This document shows, in pieces, positions 57,829 through 64,000 of a DNA stretch of 64,000 nucleotides. This DNA comes from Novosphingobium profundi (lineage in GTDB: Bacteria > Pseudomonadota > Alphaproteobacteria > Sphingomonadales > Sphingomonadaceae). The stretch spans positions 248,001-312,000 of the forward strand of contig NZ_JABWCU010000001.1 of NCBI RefSeq assembly GCF_018491765.1, written 5' to 3'. The position numbers and the translations under genes are program-made. Position 1 is the first letter of the stretch. The number at the start of each line of letters is the position of its first letter. The notes beneath the pieces are model-generated. The model was not told the DNA's origin. It saw only the letters and a list, made by a program, of their open reading frames with translations, and did not search any database.

Positions 57829-58124
57829 AGGCCGAGCCTCGCGTTGGCGGCCGCAAGCATCAGCAGCTCGCAGCCGTTGGGCGAGCGATCGGCCTTTGCG
57901 TGGTTGCAGCGGTGATGCATGACAAGCAGGTTGCCAAGGGCGTTGGCGCCGCCGGCGGCGCGGGACACCACGTGATCCAGCGTCGGACGGTTGGCTGCCG
58001 AGCAGCGTGCACCAACCGGTGCCAGGCGACGCCCGCACGATCCGCAGCGCTTGCGCTGGGCGCGGCGGAGCATGGCGACCTTCTCGCGGCGCTGGCGCGC
58101 CTTGCGTTTGGCGGAGCTGCTCAT
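57825..58124 (-). CDS. HNH endonuclease
   Basis: 99 aa from ATG 58124 (MSSSAKRKARQRREKVAMLR). CGSCGRRL zinc knuckle, then the HNH core TLDHVVSRAAGG (His of the DH pair), NALGNLLVMHHRCNHAKADR (Asn and final His). It is a small nuclease of the kind carried by many phages, possibly for packaging or recombination. It is next to a DNA methyltransferase gene after one winged-helix gene. Confidence 0.85.
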   Translation of the reverse strand: MSSSAKRKARQRREKVAMLRRAQRKRCGSCGRRLAPVGARCSAANRPTLDHVVSRAAGGANALGNLLVMHHRCNHAKADRSPNGCELLMLAAANARLGL

Positions 58125-58435
58125 TTCTCGGTTACCGCACTGGCGAGTTTGGGCATGTGGTAACGCAGCTGCTCGCCCGCTTCGGTGAGCCAATAGCTGG
58201 ATCCCATGGGCATGCCGTCATCCTCGCGGTAGAGTGGGCCATAGGTGGCGTATCCACCTTCGATCAGGCGGCGAAGGATCCGGTGCAGCTGTTCGACCGG
58301 GATACCGAGATCCTGGGCGACTTGGCGGGCGTAAGGGATCTTTTCGTCATACCAGCAGCTAAGTTCACCGATGACGCGGCAGGCTTCACCGTCTGCCATC
58401 AGGTCCAGCGCGATCTGCAATCCGGGATCAGGCAT
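58121..58435 (-). CDS. Winged-helix protein (104 aa)
   Basis: 104 aa from ATG 58435 (MPDPGLQIALDLMADGEACR). YARQVAQDLGIPVEQLHRIL, RRLIEGGYATYGPLYREDDG and SSYWLTEAGEQLRYHM form a helix-turn-helix plus beta wing, similar to phage regulators with a MarR/ArsR-like wing. Likely DNA-binding. It overlaps neighbours at both ends. Confidence 0.65.
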   Translation of the reverse strand: MPDPGLQIALDLMADGEACRVIGELSCWYDEKIPYARQVAQDLGIPVEQLHRILRRLIEGGYATYGPLYREDDGMPMGSSYWLTEAGEQLRYHMPKLASAVTEK

Positions 58436-59126
58436 CGGCGGCCTCCCTGGCGATGCTGAGGGCGGCTTGTTCCATGCGCTTGCAGGCCGTGTCGAAGTGC
58501 GCAGGATTTTGCTCAATGCCCACGAACCGCTTGCCAGCGCGGATGGCTGCCACGCCGGTTGAACCGGTGCCCATGAAAGGATCGCAGACACTGGTACCGG
58601 AAAGATTGCGGATGATCTTGGTCATGACCGCGTCAGGCTTGACGGTGGGATGCCCGTAGATCCTGGAGGGCATTGATCCTGCCTCGATCCAGCGGTGCAT
58701 GTCATGATGCTCGCCAACCGGGTGGCAGCCCTCCTTCCAGGCATGGATGTAAGGCTCTGTATCGGCGAGGTAGTGCTTGTTGCGATGCGGCGCGGGGTTT
58801 GGTTTTGCCCAGAAGTTCACGACGTAGCGCGGGAACAGGCCTGCAATGTAAGGAAGCAGCTCGTGCAGCTGATCGTTATGGCAGAACACCACGACGCCGC
58901 CGCACAGCAAGGGATTGATGATCCTGTGATCGAACCCCTGATCCAGCCCTTCCGCGACGATCTGGTCGCTGGCGCCGCGCGCCTTGCGGTATTCGCCCCC
59001 GCCCGAATTATCGAACTGGTACTGCGGATCCATCACGTCTTCGTCGAACCAACCAAGCGTCGGGCGGATCTCGTATGCGTTGCCAAGATGCAGAGTTGCG
59101 CTGCCGATCTGTTCGACGCGGGTCAT
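58428..59126 (-). CDS. Phage DNA methyltransferase (N4/N6 amino type)
   Basis: 232 aa. Motif IV is DPQY (DEDVMDPQYQFDN) in place of the usual DPPY. The SAM motif is SVCDPFMGTGSTGVAAIRAG, and GKRFVGIEQNPAHFDTACKR follows. KPDAVMTKIIRNL precedes it, giving the beta-class order. It would methylate adenine or cytosine in phage DNA, protecting it from host restriction or marking it for regulation. The recognition sequence cannot be read off. Confidence 0.88.
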   Translation of the reverse strand: MTRVEQIGSATLHLGNAYEIRPTLGWFDEDVMDPQYQFDNSGGGEYRKARGASDQIVAEGLDQGFDHRIINPLLCGGVVVFCHNDQLHELLPYIAGLFPRYVVNFWAKPNPAPHRNKHYLADTEPYIHAWKEGCHPVGEHHDMHRWIEAGSMPSRIYGHPTVKPDAVMTKIIRNLSGTSVCDPFMGTGSTGVAAIRAGKRFVGIEQNPAHFDTACKRMEQAALSIAREAADA

Positions 59127-60553
59127 GCGCCCTTCTCCTGGCCTTGGGATTCAGCGGCGGTAGCGGCCGCTTCCTCGGCGATCAGGCGTTCGGCTTCTTC
59201 CTTCTTCGCCTCGATCTCGGCCGCAGGGACGCGGACGAGGACGGCGACAAGCGCAAAATTCTCGTCCTGGGGGTCGAGCTGGACCGGGCTGCAGTACGGG
59301 CCGGGCCAGAATGCGTGGCCTTCGAAGGGTGTCCCGGTGAACTTGCCGACGTCATAGACGGCGAGTTGGGCGGCGCGGCGCTCGACCTTGTCCTCGTGTT
59401 GGCGAGCCAGGCGTTCGGCTTCCCAGTCCCGTCCTTCGCGTGGGGCCCTGGGCTTGGGCGTGTGGAAGTGGCCGATCTTTTCGATGCCGGCACCGTTGAA
59501 GGCGATCGCATAGACGGCGACGGACTTCTTCAGCTGTGCCTTGGTGGGATCCTTGTCTTCATAGTATTTGACGAAGCGTTCCATTCCGGCCGGGGCCTTT
59601 GGCCACTTCGCCTGGCTGCCGACTCCGCTGGCGAGAAGGCCGGATTTGAAGCCGTCCTTCTTTGCCTGCGGCTCTACCATGGGCTGGGCCTTCTCCTGGC
59701 CCAGCTTGGCCAGCAGCTGCAGGTCCATGATGCGCTCTTGCCCGTCCGTCCCCATGAACATTTCGGTTTCGACGCGGCCGCCGGCCTCCACATAGGCATC
59801 CACACCGACGAACTTCACCAGTCCGTCATCAAGCGAGAGGCTGTGTCCGCGCAGAGCCCCGCGTACCGATGCCGCGTTGTGGGGCTGCCAGTGGGCCTTC
59901 TGCTGGGCGGCGTAGACGGAAAGCTGCAAGGCATGATCTTCGGTGCCGGCATAGGCTTTGGCGCTTTCCACGCCGATCTGGTTGGCGCGCAGGGCCTCGA
60001 GGATCGCGGGTGCGAGCGTGGCGAGGCGCAGGCGGCCTTTGACGTGCTTCACGGTTACACCGAAGCGCTTGGCGCAGATGCCGACCGCGACCTCGTCCGA
60101 TCCGAATTTTTCGACGATTACACGGAATGCTTCGAATTCGTCGGCCGGGTTCATCGCAACGCGGTGGAGGTTTTCCGAAAGCGAGGTTTCGGCTGCAGTG
60201 TCGCGCGGTTCGATCATGCAGGGCACCGGAAATGTGGGCGAGAGGCGTTCCTGCTCAACGAGCCGCTGCATGGCCTGGAAACGACGGCCACCCGCGATGA
60301 CTTCGAAATGGCCTTCCCAGCCCTTGCCGCCTTCGTGCGTGGACTGGCTTTCGCCGGTGGCAAAGTGCGCCGGTATCACGACCAGGTTCTGTTTGAGGCC
60401 GCGCGCGGCGATGTTCTCGGCCAGGGAATCGACGTCGGCCGCGCGTTCGGTCTGGCGCACGTTCAAGGCGGAAAGCATCAGCCGATCGAGGGGGATCGTG
60501 GAGATTGAGCCTTCGGCGAGGTCAGCGAAGTCAGTGGCGGCAGCGGTGGGCAT
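59123..60553 (-). CDS. ParB/Spo0J-like partition-type protein (476 aa)
   Basis: 476 aa. N-terminal ParB domain: STIPLDRLMLSALNVRQTER, SLAENIAARGLKQNLVVIPA, FEVIAGGRRFQAMQRLV (CTP-binding GxxR) and ETSLSENLHRVAMNPADEFE; then HTH CAKRFGVTVKHVKGRLRLAT. A long C-terminal extension is helical and charged. No ParA partner is visible. Such large phage ParB-like proteins may act in transcription or as nucleases rather than in partition. Confidence 0.87.
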   Translation of the reverse strand: MPTAAATDFADLAEGSISTIPLDRLMLSALNVRQTERAADVDSLAENIAARGLKQNLVVIPAHFATGESQSTHEGGKGWEGHFEVIAGGRRFQAMQRLVEQERLSPTFPVPCMIEPRDTAAETSLSENLHRVAMNPADEFEAFRVIVEKFGSDEVAVGICAKRFGVTVKHVKGRLRLATLAPAILEALRANQIGVESAKAYAGTEDHALQLSVYAAQQKAHWQPHNAASVRGALRGHSLSLDDGLVKFVGVDAYVEAGGRVETEMFMGTDGQERIMDLQLLAKLGQEKAQPMVEPQAKKDGFKSGLLASGVGSQAKWPKAPAGMERFVKYYEDKDPTKAQLKKSVAVYAIAFNGAGIEKIGHFHTPKPRAPREGRDWEAERLARQHEDKVERRAAQLAVYDVGKFTGTPFEGHAFWPGPYCSPVQLDPQDENFALVAVLVRVPAAEIEAKKEEAERLIAEEAAATAAESQGQEKGA

Positions 60554-60556
60554 TCG

Positions 60557-60739
60557 TCAGTCCTTTCGTGGTTGATAGTGTGTTGGGTGCCCCGGGAAGG
60601 GGACGCCGCTGGAAAACACCCAGTGTTCGGCGACGAAGCGGACAAGCGCGTAGCGGCCCTCTACGAAGACGAGCTGGAAGCGCCCGTCGCGCGCCGCGTC
60701 ATCGATCGGCAAAGCTTCGATCGAAACAGGGGTGGTCAC
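60557..60739 (-). CDS. Hypothetical small protein (60 aa)
   Basis: 60 aa from a GTG overlapping the next stop (GTGA). TPVSIEALPIDDAARDGRFQ then LVFVEGRYALVRFVAEHWVF suggests a small beta barrel. It lies between the ParB gene and the RMF-like gene. Unknown function. Confidence 0.5.
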   Translation of the reverse strand: MTTPVSIEALPIDDAARDGRFQLVFVEGRYALVRFVAEHWVFSSGVPFPGHPTHYQPRKD

Positions 60740-60927
60740 GCCCCGATCCTTTTCACCTGATCGAGAAGGGTTGCCGTGCGACTGGCTCCATCGGTCCAGA
60801 ACAGGGCGCTCTTGCTGGACTTGCTGTAAGGGCAGGGCGGTTGAGGGGCGCCCCTGATCCAGGCTGCGATCATGGCATCGCGACCTTCGGCCTGAAGGCG
60901 GGCCATACGGGCGCGGCGCGACATCAC
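60736..60927 (-). CDS. RMF/CrpP-like small protein (63 aa)
   Basis: 63 aa. RARMARLQAEGRDAMIAAWI then PPCPYSKSSKSALFWTDGAS matches the layout of the ribosome modulation factor/CrpP group: a helix with EGxxA, then CPY, then xxWxxG. Start is either GTG 60927 or ATG 60924. Members of the group bind ribosomes or other substrates; CrpP itself was described as a fluoroquinolone-modifying enzyme, which need not apply here. Confidence 0.5.
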   Translation of the reverse strand: MMSRRARMARLQAEGRDAMIAAWIRGAPQPPCPYSKSSKSALFWTDGASRTATLLDQVKRIGA

Positions 60928-61940
60928 CAGGCGCCTTTCAACGTGCAGAACTTATCGCTGCAGGCCGCGCCTTCGCGGTGATCTACGTTGCGGTCGCACT
61001 GGTCGCACCAGCGTTTGCCAGAGACGTTCACGGGGCCTGGTTGAGGCCGGGGCTGGGCCTTTGACGGCGGTGGCGATGGCGCCGGCCGGGCCGCAGGACT
61101 GCCGCTGGACCTGGCCCACGCATTGCGAACGACAGTTTCGCTTGCTGCGGAAAGGGTGAGCCCTGTGTTCTCCACCCGAAGGGCGGTAATTTCCTTTCGC
61201 CAGTCATCCTGGCTGCGGATCGCCAGCATCGTGACGAATTTCTCGAGCCGATCGTGAGCAAAGATCCGGTTGCGGACATGTTCATCAAAGGAGACAGCGG
61301 CGATGCCCGGAAAGATGGTGCCGGCCAGTTGCAGGACCTGACCAGAGAAGGCCGAGGCAAGAATGCGAAGCGCCGTGGTGGTCCGGTGCTTGCCATGCTT
61401 GCGCCACGAAGCCTCGATGCCGGGAATGTTCGAAATCATACCGGGCTTCCACGCGGTGGGATTGCCGTGGGGTGCCAGGCACAGGCCAGCCCCTGTAATT
61501 GCATCGAGGATCGCGCAGGCTTCTTCATCGCCGCTGGCAACGGCGGCCTTGAACAGATCGAGCTTGGAGAGGGGCTTGCGCTGCTGGTTCAGCTTCACGA
61601 AGTTCGCGGCTTCAGCCGAGACGCTTGCGTAAGAGCGGATATTGCAGGGGAGTTGGGGGATGTCTCCGCGCAACTTTGCGGCCTCGAGGCGATGTTGACC
61701 ATCGATGACGAAGAAAGACTCGCCATCATCGTTGAGCCGCCGGGCGACAACGAGGGGCTGGCAGAGGTCCCAATCCCAGTTCTGGGCGATGCGTCGGATG
61801 AGAGCCTGGCTGTCGCCGCCCGTCGCCGAACGCTGATATGCGCTGTCAACCGAAAGTTCAGATGGCGGCAGGAACTGCAGCACCGGCATGCGGCCAAGAG
61901 GCGGATGCATTTTCAGTTTGGAGGGCTTTGGCGTGGACAT
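60924..61940 (-). CDS. ParB/Srx-fold protein with C-terminal zinc ribbon (element 2 copy)
   Basis: 338 aa, paralogous to the protein at 19153-20163. Shared blocks: PLGRMPVLQF, WDLCQPLVVARR, FVIDGQHRLEAAKLRGDI, LDLFKAA and the terminal WCDQCDRN ribbon. The linker before the ribbon is Pro/Ser-rich (SPPPSKAQPRPQPGPVNVSG), unlike the element 1 copy. Function unknown; conserved in both tandem elements. Confidence 0.8.
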   Translation of the reverse strand: MSTPKPSKLKMHPPLGRMPVLQFLPPSELSVDSAYQRSATGGDSQALIRRIAQNWDWDLCQPLVVARRLNDDGESFFVIDGQHRLEAAKLRGDIPQLPCNIRSYASVSAEAANFVKLNQQRKPLSKLDLFKAAVASGDEEACAILDAITGAGLCLAPHGNPTAWKPGMISNIPGIEASWRKHGKHRTTTALRILASAFSGQVLQLAGTIFPGIAAVSFDEHVRNRIFAHDRLEKFVTMLAIRSQDDWRKEITALRVENTGLTLSAASETVVRNAWARSSGSPAARPAPSPPPSKAQPRPQPGPVNVSGKRWCDQCDRNVDHREGAACSDKFCTLKGAW

Positions 61941-62042
61941 CAGACCTGTTTCCTTGGCTGTGAAGGGCGTGACGCGGCGCTGCCGCGGCTCATCGGAACC
62001 AAGGGCGAGGCGCGCGTAGGCGATCGGGGCTTGATCGGGCTG

Positions 62043-62180
62043 TCAGCCGTGATCGAGCAGGGTCGTGACAAGCGTGAGGATCGCCGCCACCAACATGGCG
62101 GTGCCGGCGACGGCGATCCGGGTGCGGTCCGTGTTCCGGGTTAACCGGTCCGGACCGGCGGGGGGTGGCGTTCGGTTCAA
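62043..62180 (-). CDS. Small membrane protein (45 aa), translationally coupled
   Basis: 45 aa from a TTG at 62180 that overlaps the preceding stop (TTGA). One C-terminal hydrophobic helix (IAVAGTAMLVAAILTLVTTL). The coupling supports translation. Together with the next gene it forms a pair of single-helix membrane proteins. Upstream in-frame starts lie inside another gene and are less likely. Confidence 0.45.
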   Translation of the reverse strand: MNRTPPPAGPDRLTRNTDRTRIAVAGTAMLVAAILTLVTTLLDHG

Positions 62181-62371
62181 AGCGCGCGCACCAGGCCGAG
62201 GGTGATCATGGCGGGAAGGCTGATTGCGATCAGCACGACGAGGATGCGCCAGACGCCATTTGCAACGGCATACCATTCCTGAATCTGGGCCTGCAGGCGT
62301 GTTTCTTCCTTCGCGGCAGACTTTGCATCCCGCGTCAGATCAAGAACATAGAGATCGTGCCGATGCGTCAT
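62177..62371 (-). CDS. Small membrane protein (64 aa)
   Basis: 64 aa with a short charged coiled coil (DLTRDAKSAAKEETRLQAQI) and a C-terminal membrane helix (GVWRILVVLIAISLPAMITL). ATG overlaps the preceding stop by 4 bp. Unknown function. Confidence 0.6.
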   Translation of the reverse strand: MTHRHDLYVLDLTRDAKSAAKEETRLQAQIQEWYAVANGVWRILVVLIAISLPAMITLGLVRAL

Positions 62372-62835
62372 GACGCGATCCTTTCAGGTTGGGGCGGCGG
62401 CGTGCACGAGGCTGCCGTCAGAGCTACGTTGAGGCTGCGGGCGAGGATGCAAAGGTTACGCGCCCGGGCGACCCGATCAGGTGTGGTTGCCTTGGCCAGG
62501 GCGGCATCTCGGGCTTTCTCGAGCGCCTGCCGCCAAACAGCAGCCGGGCACAGGTCTGCCGCGAGATCGCGTCTGGCTTCGGACAAAGGCAGGAGGTGCC
62601 CGTAAACGGCAGGTGCGCCGTTGCCGGGGTAGTGAATGATGGTGCGGCGATAGTCCTCGACCTCGGCCGCAAGGACCTCAGGTGCATCGCAGATGAGCGC
62701 GATTGCCCGCCAAGGCGCCAGCTGCCGGGCGGCGGTAGCGGCGGGGATCTTGCCTTCCTTGACCAGGCGGTTCGCGGCAGCGGTGCGGCGCGTCAGTTCA
62801 TCCCGAGCGATCGCGGTAATCGGATCGTCAGTCAT
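62368..62835 (-). CDS. Hypothetical phage protein (155 aa)
   Basis: 155 aa from ATG 62835 (MTDDPITAIARDELTRRTAA). Helical throughout (RRTAAANRLVKEGKIPAATA; LEKARDAALAKATTPDRVAR). No known family. Overlaps its neighbours on both sides. Confidence 0.55.
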   Translation of the reverse strand: MTDDPITAIARDELTRRTAAANRLVKEGKIPAATAARQLAPWRAIALICDAPEVLAAEVEDYRRTIIHYPGNGAPAVYGHLLPLSEARRDLAADLCPAAVWRQALEKARDAALAKATTPDRVARARNLCILARSLNVALTAASCTPPPQPERIAS

Positions 62836-63325
62836 CGTGCGCGCTCCCACGAAGCCGCAGCCCTACGCGCAGGGCGTAGCCGGTCCGATCCTTGCGCGAT
62901 GCGTAGCCGCGGTCGCTGAGTTCGCGGCCAAAGCGGGTCTGGGGCCAGCGCGATGGATTGCATTGCGGAAGGCCGGTGCCGACCGCCCATTCGATGAAAT
63001 CCCGGTAGAGTGTGGTGGAGCGGGTGGCGGCGAGGCGATCCGACAGATCGCAGCGCTGGGCCAGCCAATCCTGAACCGGGTGGCTGTTCACCGTGCGTTC
63101 GGCGATGCCGAAGGCGACGGGGCAGGCTTCGCGGAAGCGGGCTTCGGCTGCCTCGGCCTGTGCGTTGGCGTTGCGCAGGCGTTCCTGCGCAGCGACCAGG
63201 TCTTCGCTGGCGCGTCGGCGCTGCTCGTGCGTGGCCTTCACCTCCTCGGCCAGAAGGCCGAGGCGCGCGAGGTCTGGCGAGACGATGCCGCCGGTGGCGT
63301 CGTCAGGTGTGAGTGCGCGGCTCAC
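62828..63325 (-). CDS. Coiled-coil plus winged-helix phage protein (165 aa)
   Basis: 165 aa. Coiled coil in residues 20-70 (LLAEEVKATHEQRRRASEDL; VAAQERLRNANAQAEAAEAR). The C-terminal LYRDFIEWAVGTGLPQCNPS and RFGRELSDRGYASRKDRTGY match the winged helix at the end of D5-type phage primase/helicase proteins. It may be a stand-alone DNA-binding module. Confidence 0.6.
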   Translation of the reverse strand: MSRALTPDDATGGIVSPDLARLGLLAEEVKATHEQRRRASEDLVAAQERLRNANAQAEAAEARFREACPVAFGIAERTVNSHPVQDWLAQRCDLSDRLAATRSTTLYRDFIEWAVGTGLPQCNPSRWPQTRFGRELSDRGYASRKDRTGYALRVGLRLRGSAHDD

Positions 63326-63594
63326 CGGCGGCGGCCCTTGGTGCGACCCGAGGGCTTGGGAGTGGAAACGGGCGCGGCCTGTTCGGTTTCGCGCAGCTGG
63401 TGCAGATTCACCGTGCGATTGCCGCTGGCGATCTCTCGCGGGAAGCGGTGCGACTTGATCGCAACCAGGACGAGATCCGGCGCCTTGTGGGCGAGAATGC
63501 GGACCTTCTCGACGACATCGTTACCTTGAGCGTCGACACCGTCCATGTAGGCGAAAGATCCGCTGTGCGGGAATGGAGCTGGGACTTGAAGCAT
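63322..63594 (-). CDS. First gene of the element 2 leftward operon, hypothetical (90 aa)
   Basis: 90 aa starting MLQVPAPFPHSGSFAYMDGV. A beta-rich N-terminal half (VEKVRILAHKAPDLVLVAIK) and a basic, disordered tail (PKPSGRTKGRRR). GCAGGAGG lies a few bases upstream of ATG 63594. It follows the dyad-rich control region. Confidence 0.6.
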   Translation of the reverse strand: MLQVPAPFPHSGSFAYMDGVDAQGNDVVEKVRILAHKAPDLVLVAIKSHRFPREIASGNRTVNLHQLRETEQAAPVSTPKPSGRTKGRRR

Positions 63595-63614
63595 GTGGCC
63601 TCCTGCTTGACGAG

Positions 63615-63675
63615 GCCGTTTGTTTCATAATTTGAAACCTCATGTCAATGCCAATGTTTCATTTTATGAACCTTG
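63615..63675. promoter_or_regulatory. Operator-like control region of element 2
   Basis: A perfect dyad, GTTTCA-TAATT-TGAAAC (63622-63638), and a near-copy, GTTTCA-TTTTA-TGAACC (63656-63672), lie about 34 bp apart. A minus-strand TTGACA (63643-63648) sits between them. No clear -10 is seen. This is AT-rich against the rest of the element and is the likely repressor-controlled leftward promoter. Confidence 0.55.
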
Positions 63676-63789
63676 GGCGCGAAGGGAGAGGTTCGCTGGC
63701 CGAGCGGACATTGTTGCATGAGAAATTTTAGGTGTTTGGCAGTGACGACTCGGTTACGGGTCTGTCCGCAAGCCAAGAAAGGGGGCAAT
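63676..63789. promoter_or_regulatory. Leader of the divergent zinc-ribbon gene
   Basis: 114 bp with no gene. It must carry the promoter for the rightward zinc-ribbon gene. I see no consensus pair of promoter boxes. Confidence 0.3.
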
Positions 63790-64000
63790 GTGGAACTAGA
63801 TCAACGTACTGTCGGTAGCGCAGAGGAAGAAGTGGCAATGATCGATTGCCCGTACTGCGCGGAGCCAATCAGAGCCGCAGCCAAGAAGTGCAGGCACTGT
63901 GGGGAAGTGCTGGATATAGCACTTCGTCGGGCGGAAGATGCATTGAGGGCCAGTGAGCGGTCCGGGAATGTCTATATGAATGCCGCAGTGCATTCTGGCC
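63790..64000 (+). CDS. Zinc-ribbon protein, 3' partial
   Basis: From a GTG at 63790 (AAGGGGG upstream) and open to the window end, about 70 residues. MIDCPYCAEPIRAAAKKCRH then CGEVLD is a zinc ribbon of the CPYCAE...CKHCG type found at the N-terminus of many small phage and bacterial membrane proteins. A helical charged stretch (RRAEDALRASERSG) follows. An internal ATG at 63838 is an alternative start. Divergent from the leftward operon, in the position of an immunity-region gene. Confidence 0.65.
   Translation, partial: MELDQRTVGSAEEEVAMIDCPYCAEPIRAAAKKCRHCGEVLDIALRRAEDALRASERSGNVYMNAAVHSG

Larger units (their letters stand above)
54586..64000. mobile_element. Element 2: second phage-like element at the same tRNA site, left part only
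   Basis: Begins at the junction repeat and runs past the window end. It has its own integrase next to the repeat, and a 9-kb leftward operon in the same layout as the early operon of element 1. A paralogous ParB-fold gene and a related zinc-ribbon gene link the two elements. Structural genes and the right end with the tRNA 3' half are not visible. Confidence 0.85.

Overview
The window is high-GC DNA, roughly 60-65 percent by eye, from an alphaproteobacterium. A sphingomonad such as Novosphingobium or Sphingomonas fits best, judged from the gene families, the GapR-like protein and the gene neighbourhoods; this is inference. About 13.3 kb of chromosome is followed by two mobile elements integrated in tandem at one tRNA-Arg(UCU) gene.

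Chromosome (1-13336). The window opens inside an exopolysaccharide locus: the C-terminal part of a Wzc-like co-polymerase/tyrosine kinase, a Wza/GumB-like export lipoprotein and a family-4 glycosyltransferase. Then come typA, an RDD membrane protein, a lipoprotein-exporter-like ABC transporter divergent from a TesA-like SGNH hydrolase (the tesA-ybbA-ybbP arrangement), a SlyD-like FKBP isomerase, recF and a YhhQ-type queuosine-precursor transporter.

Element 1 (about 13337-54629, 41.2 kb) is an apparently complete temperate podovirus-like prophage, bounded by 44-bp direct repeats that contain the 5' half of tRNA-Arg. From the left: a tyrosine integrase module; a small moron-like patch; a long leftward early operon (23191 to 16301) of overlapping small genes that includes a Tad2-type anti-Thoeris protein, an Acb2/Tad1-like hairpin protein, a ParB-fold protein and a GapR-like protein; a cI/cro switch with a membrane protein coupled to cI; a rightward replication module (Toprim primase, P-loop helicase) followed by an iteron-rich non-coding region that looks like an origin; then terminase, portal, scaffold, capsid, tail-tube, internal virion and tail-fibre genes, ending with holin, SAR-type lysozyme and nested spanins.

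Element 2 (54586 to beyond 64000) is a second phage-like element at the same site, with an unrelated integrase. Its visible part is one leftward operon: integrase, Xis-like HTH, ASCH-like protein, DUF5131/Gp37-Gp68 protein, zinc ribbon, HNH nuclease, winged helix, DNA methyltransferase, ParB, RMF/CrpP-like protein, a second ParB-fold protein paralogous to that of element 1, and small membrane proteins. A dyad-rich control region lies near 63.6 kb, and a divergent zinc-ribbon gene runs off the end. The 3' half of tRNA-Arg is not in the window and should lie at the far right end of element 2.
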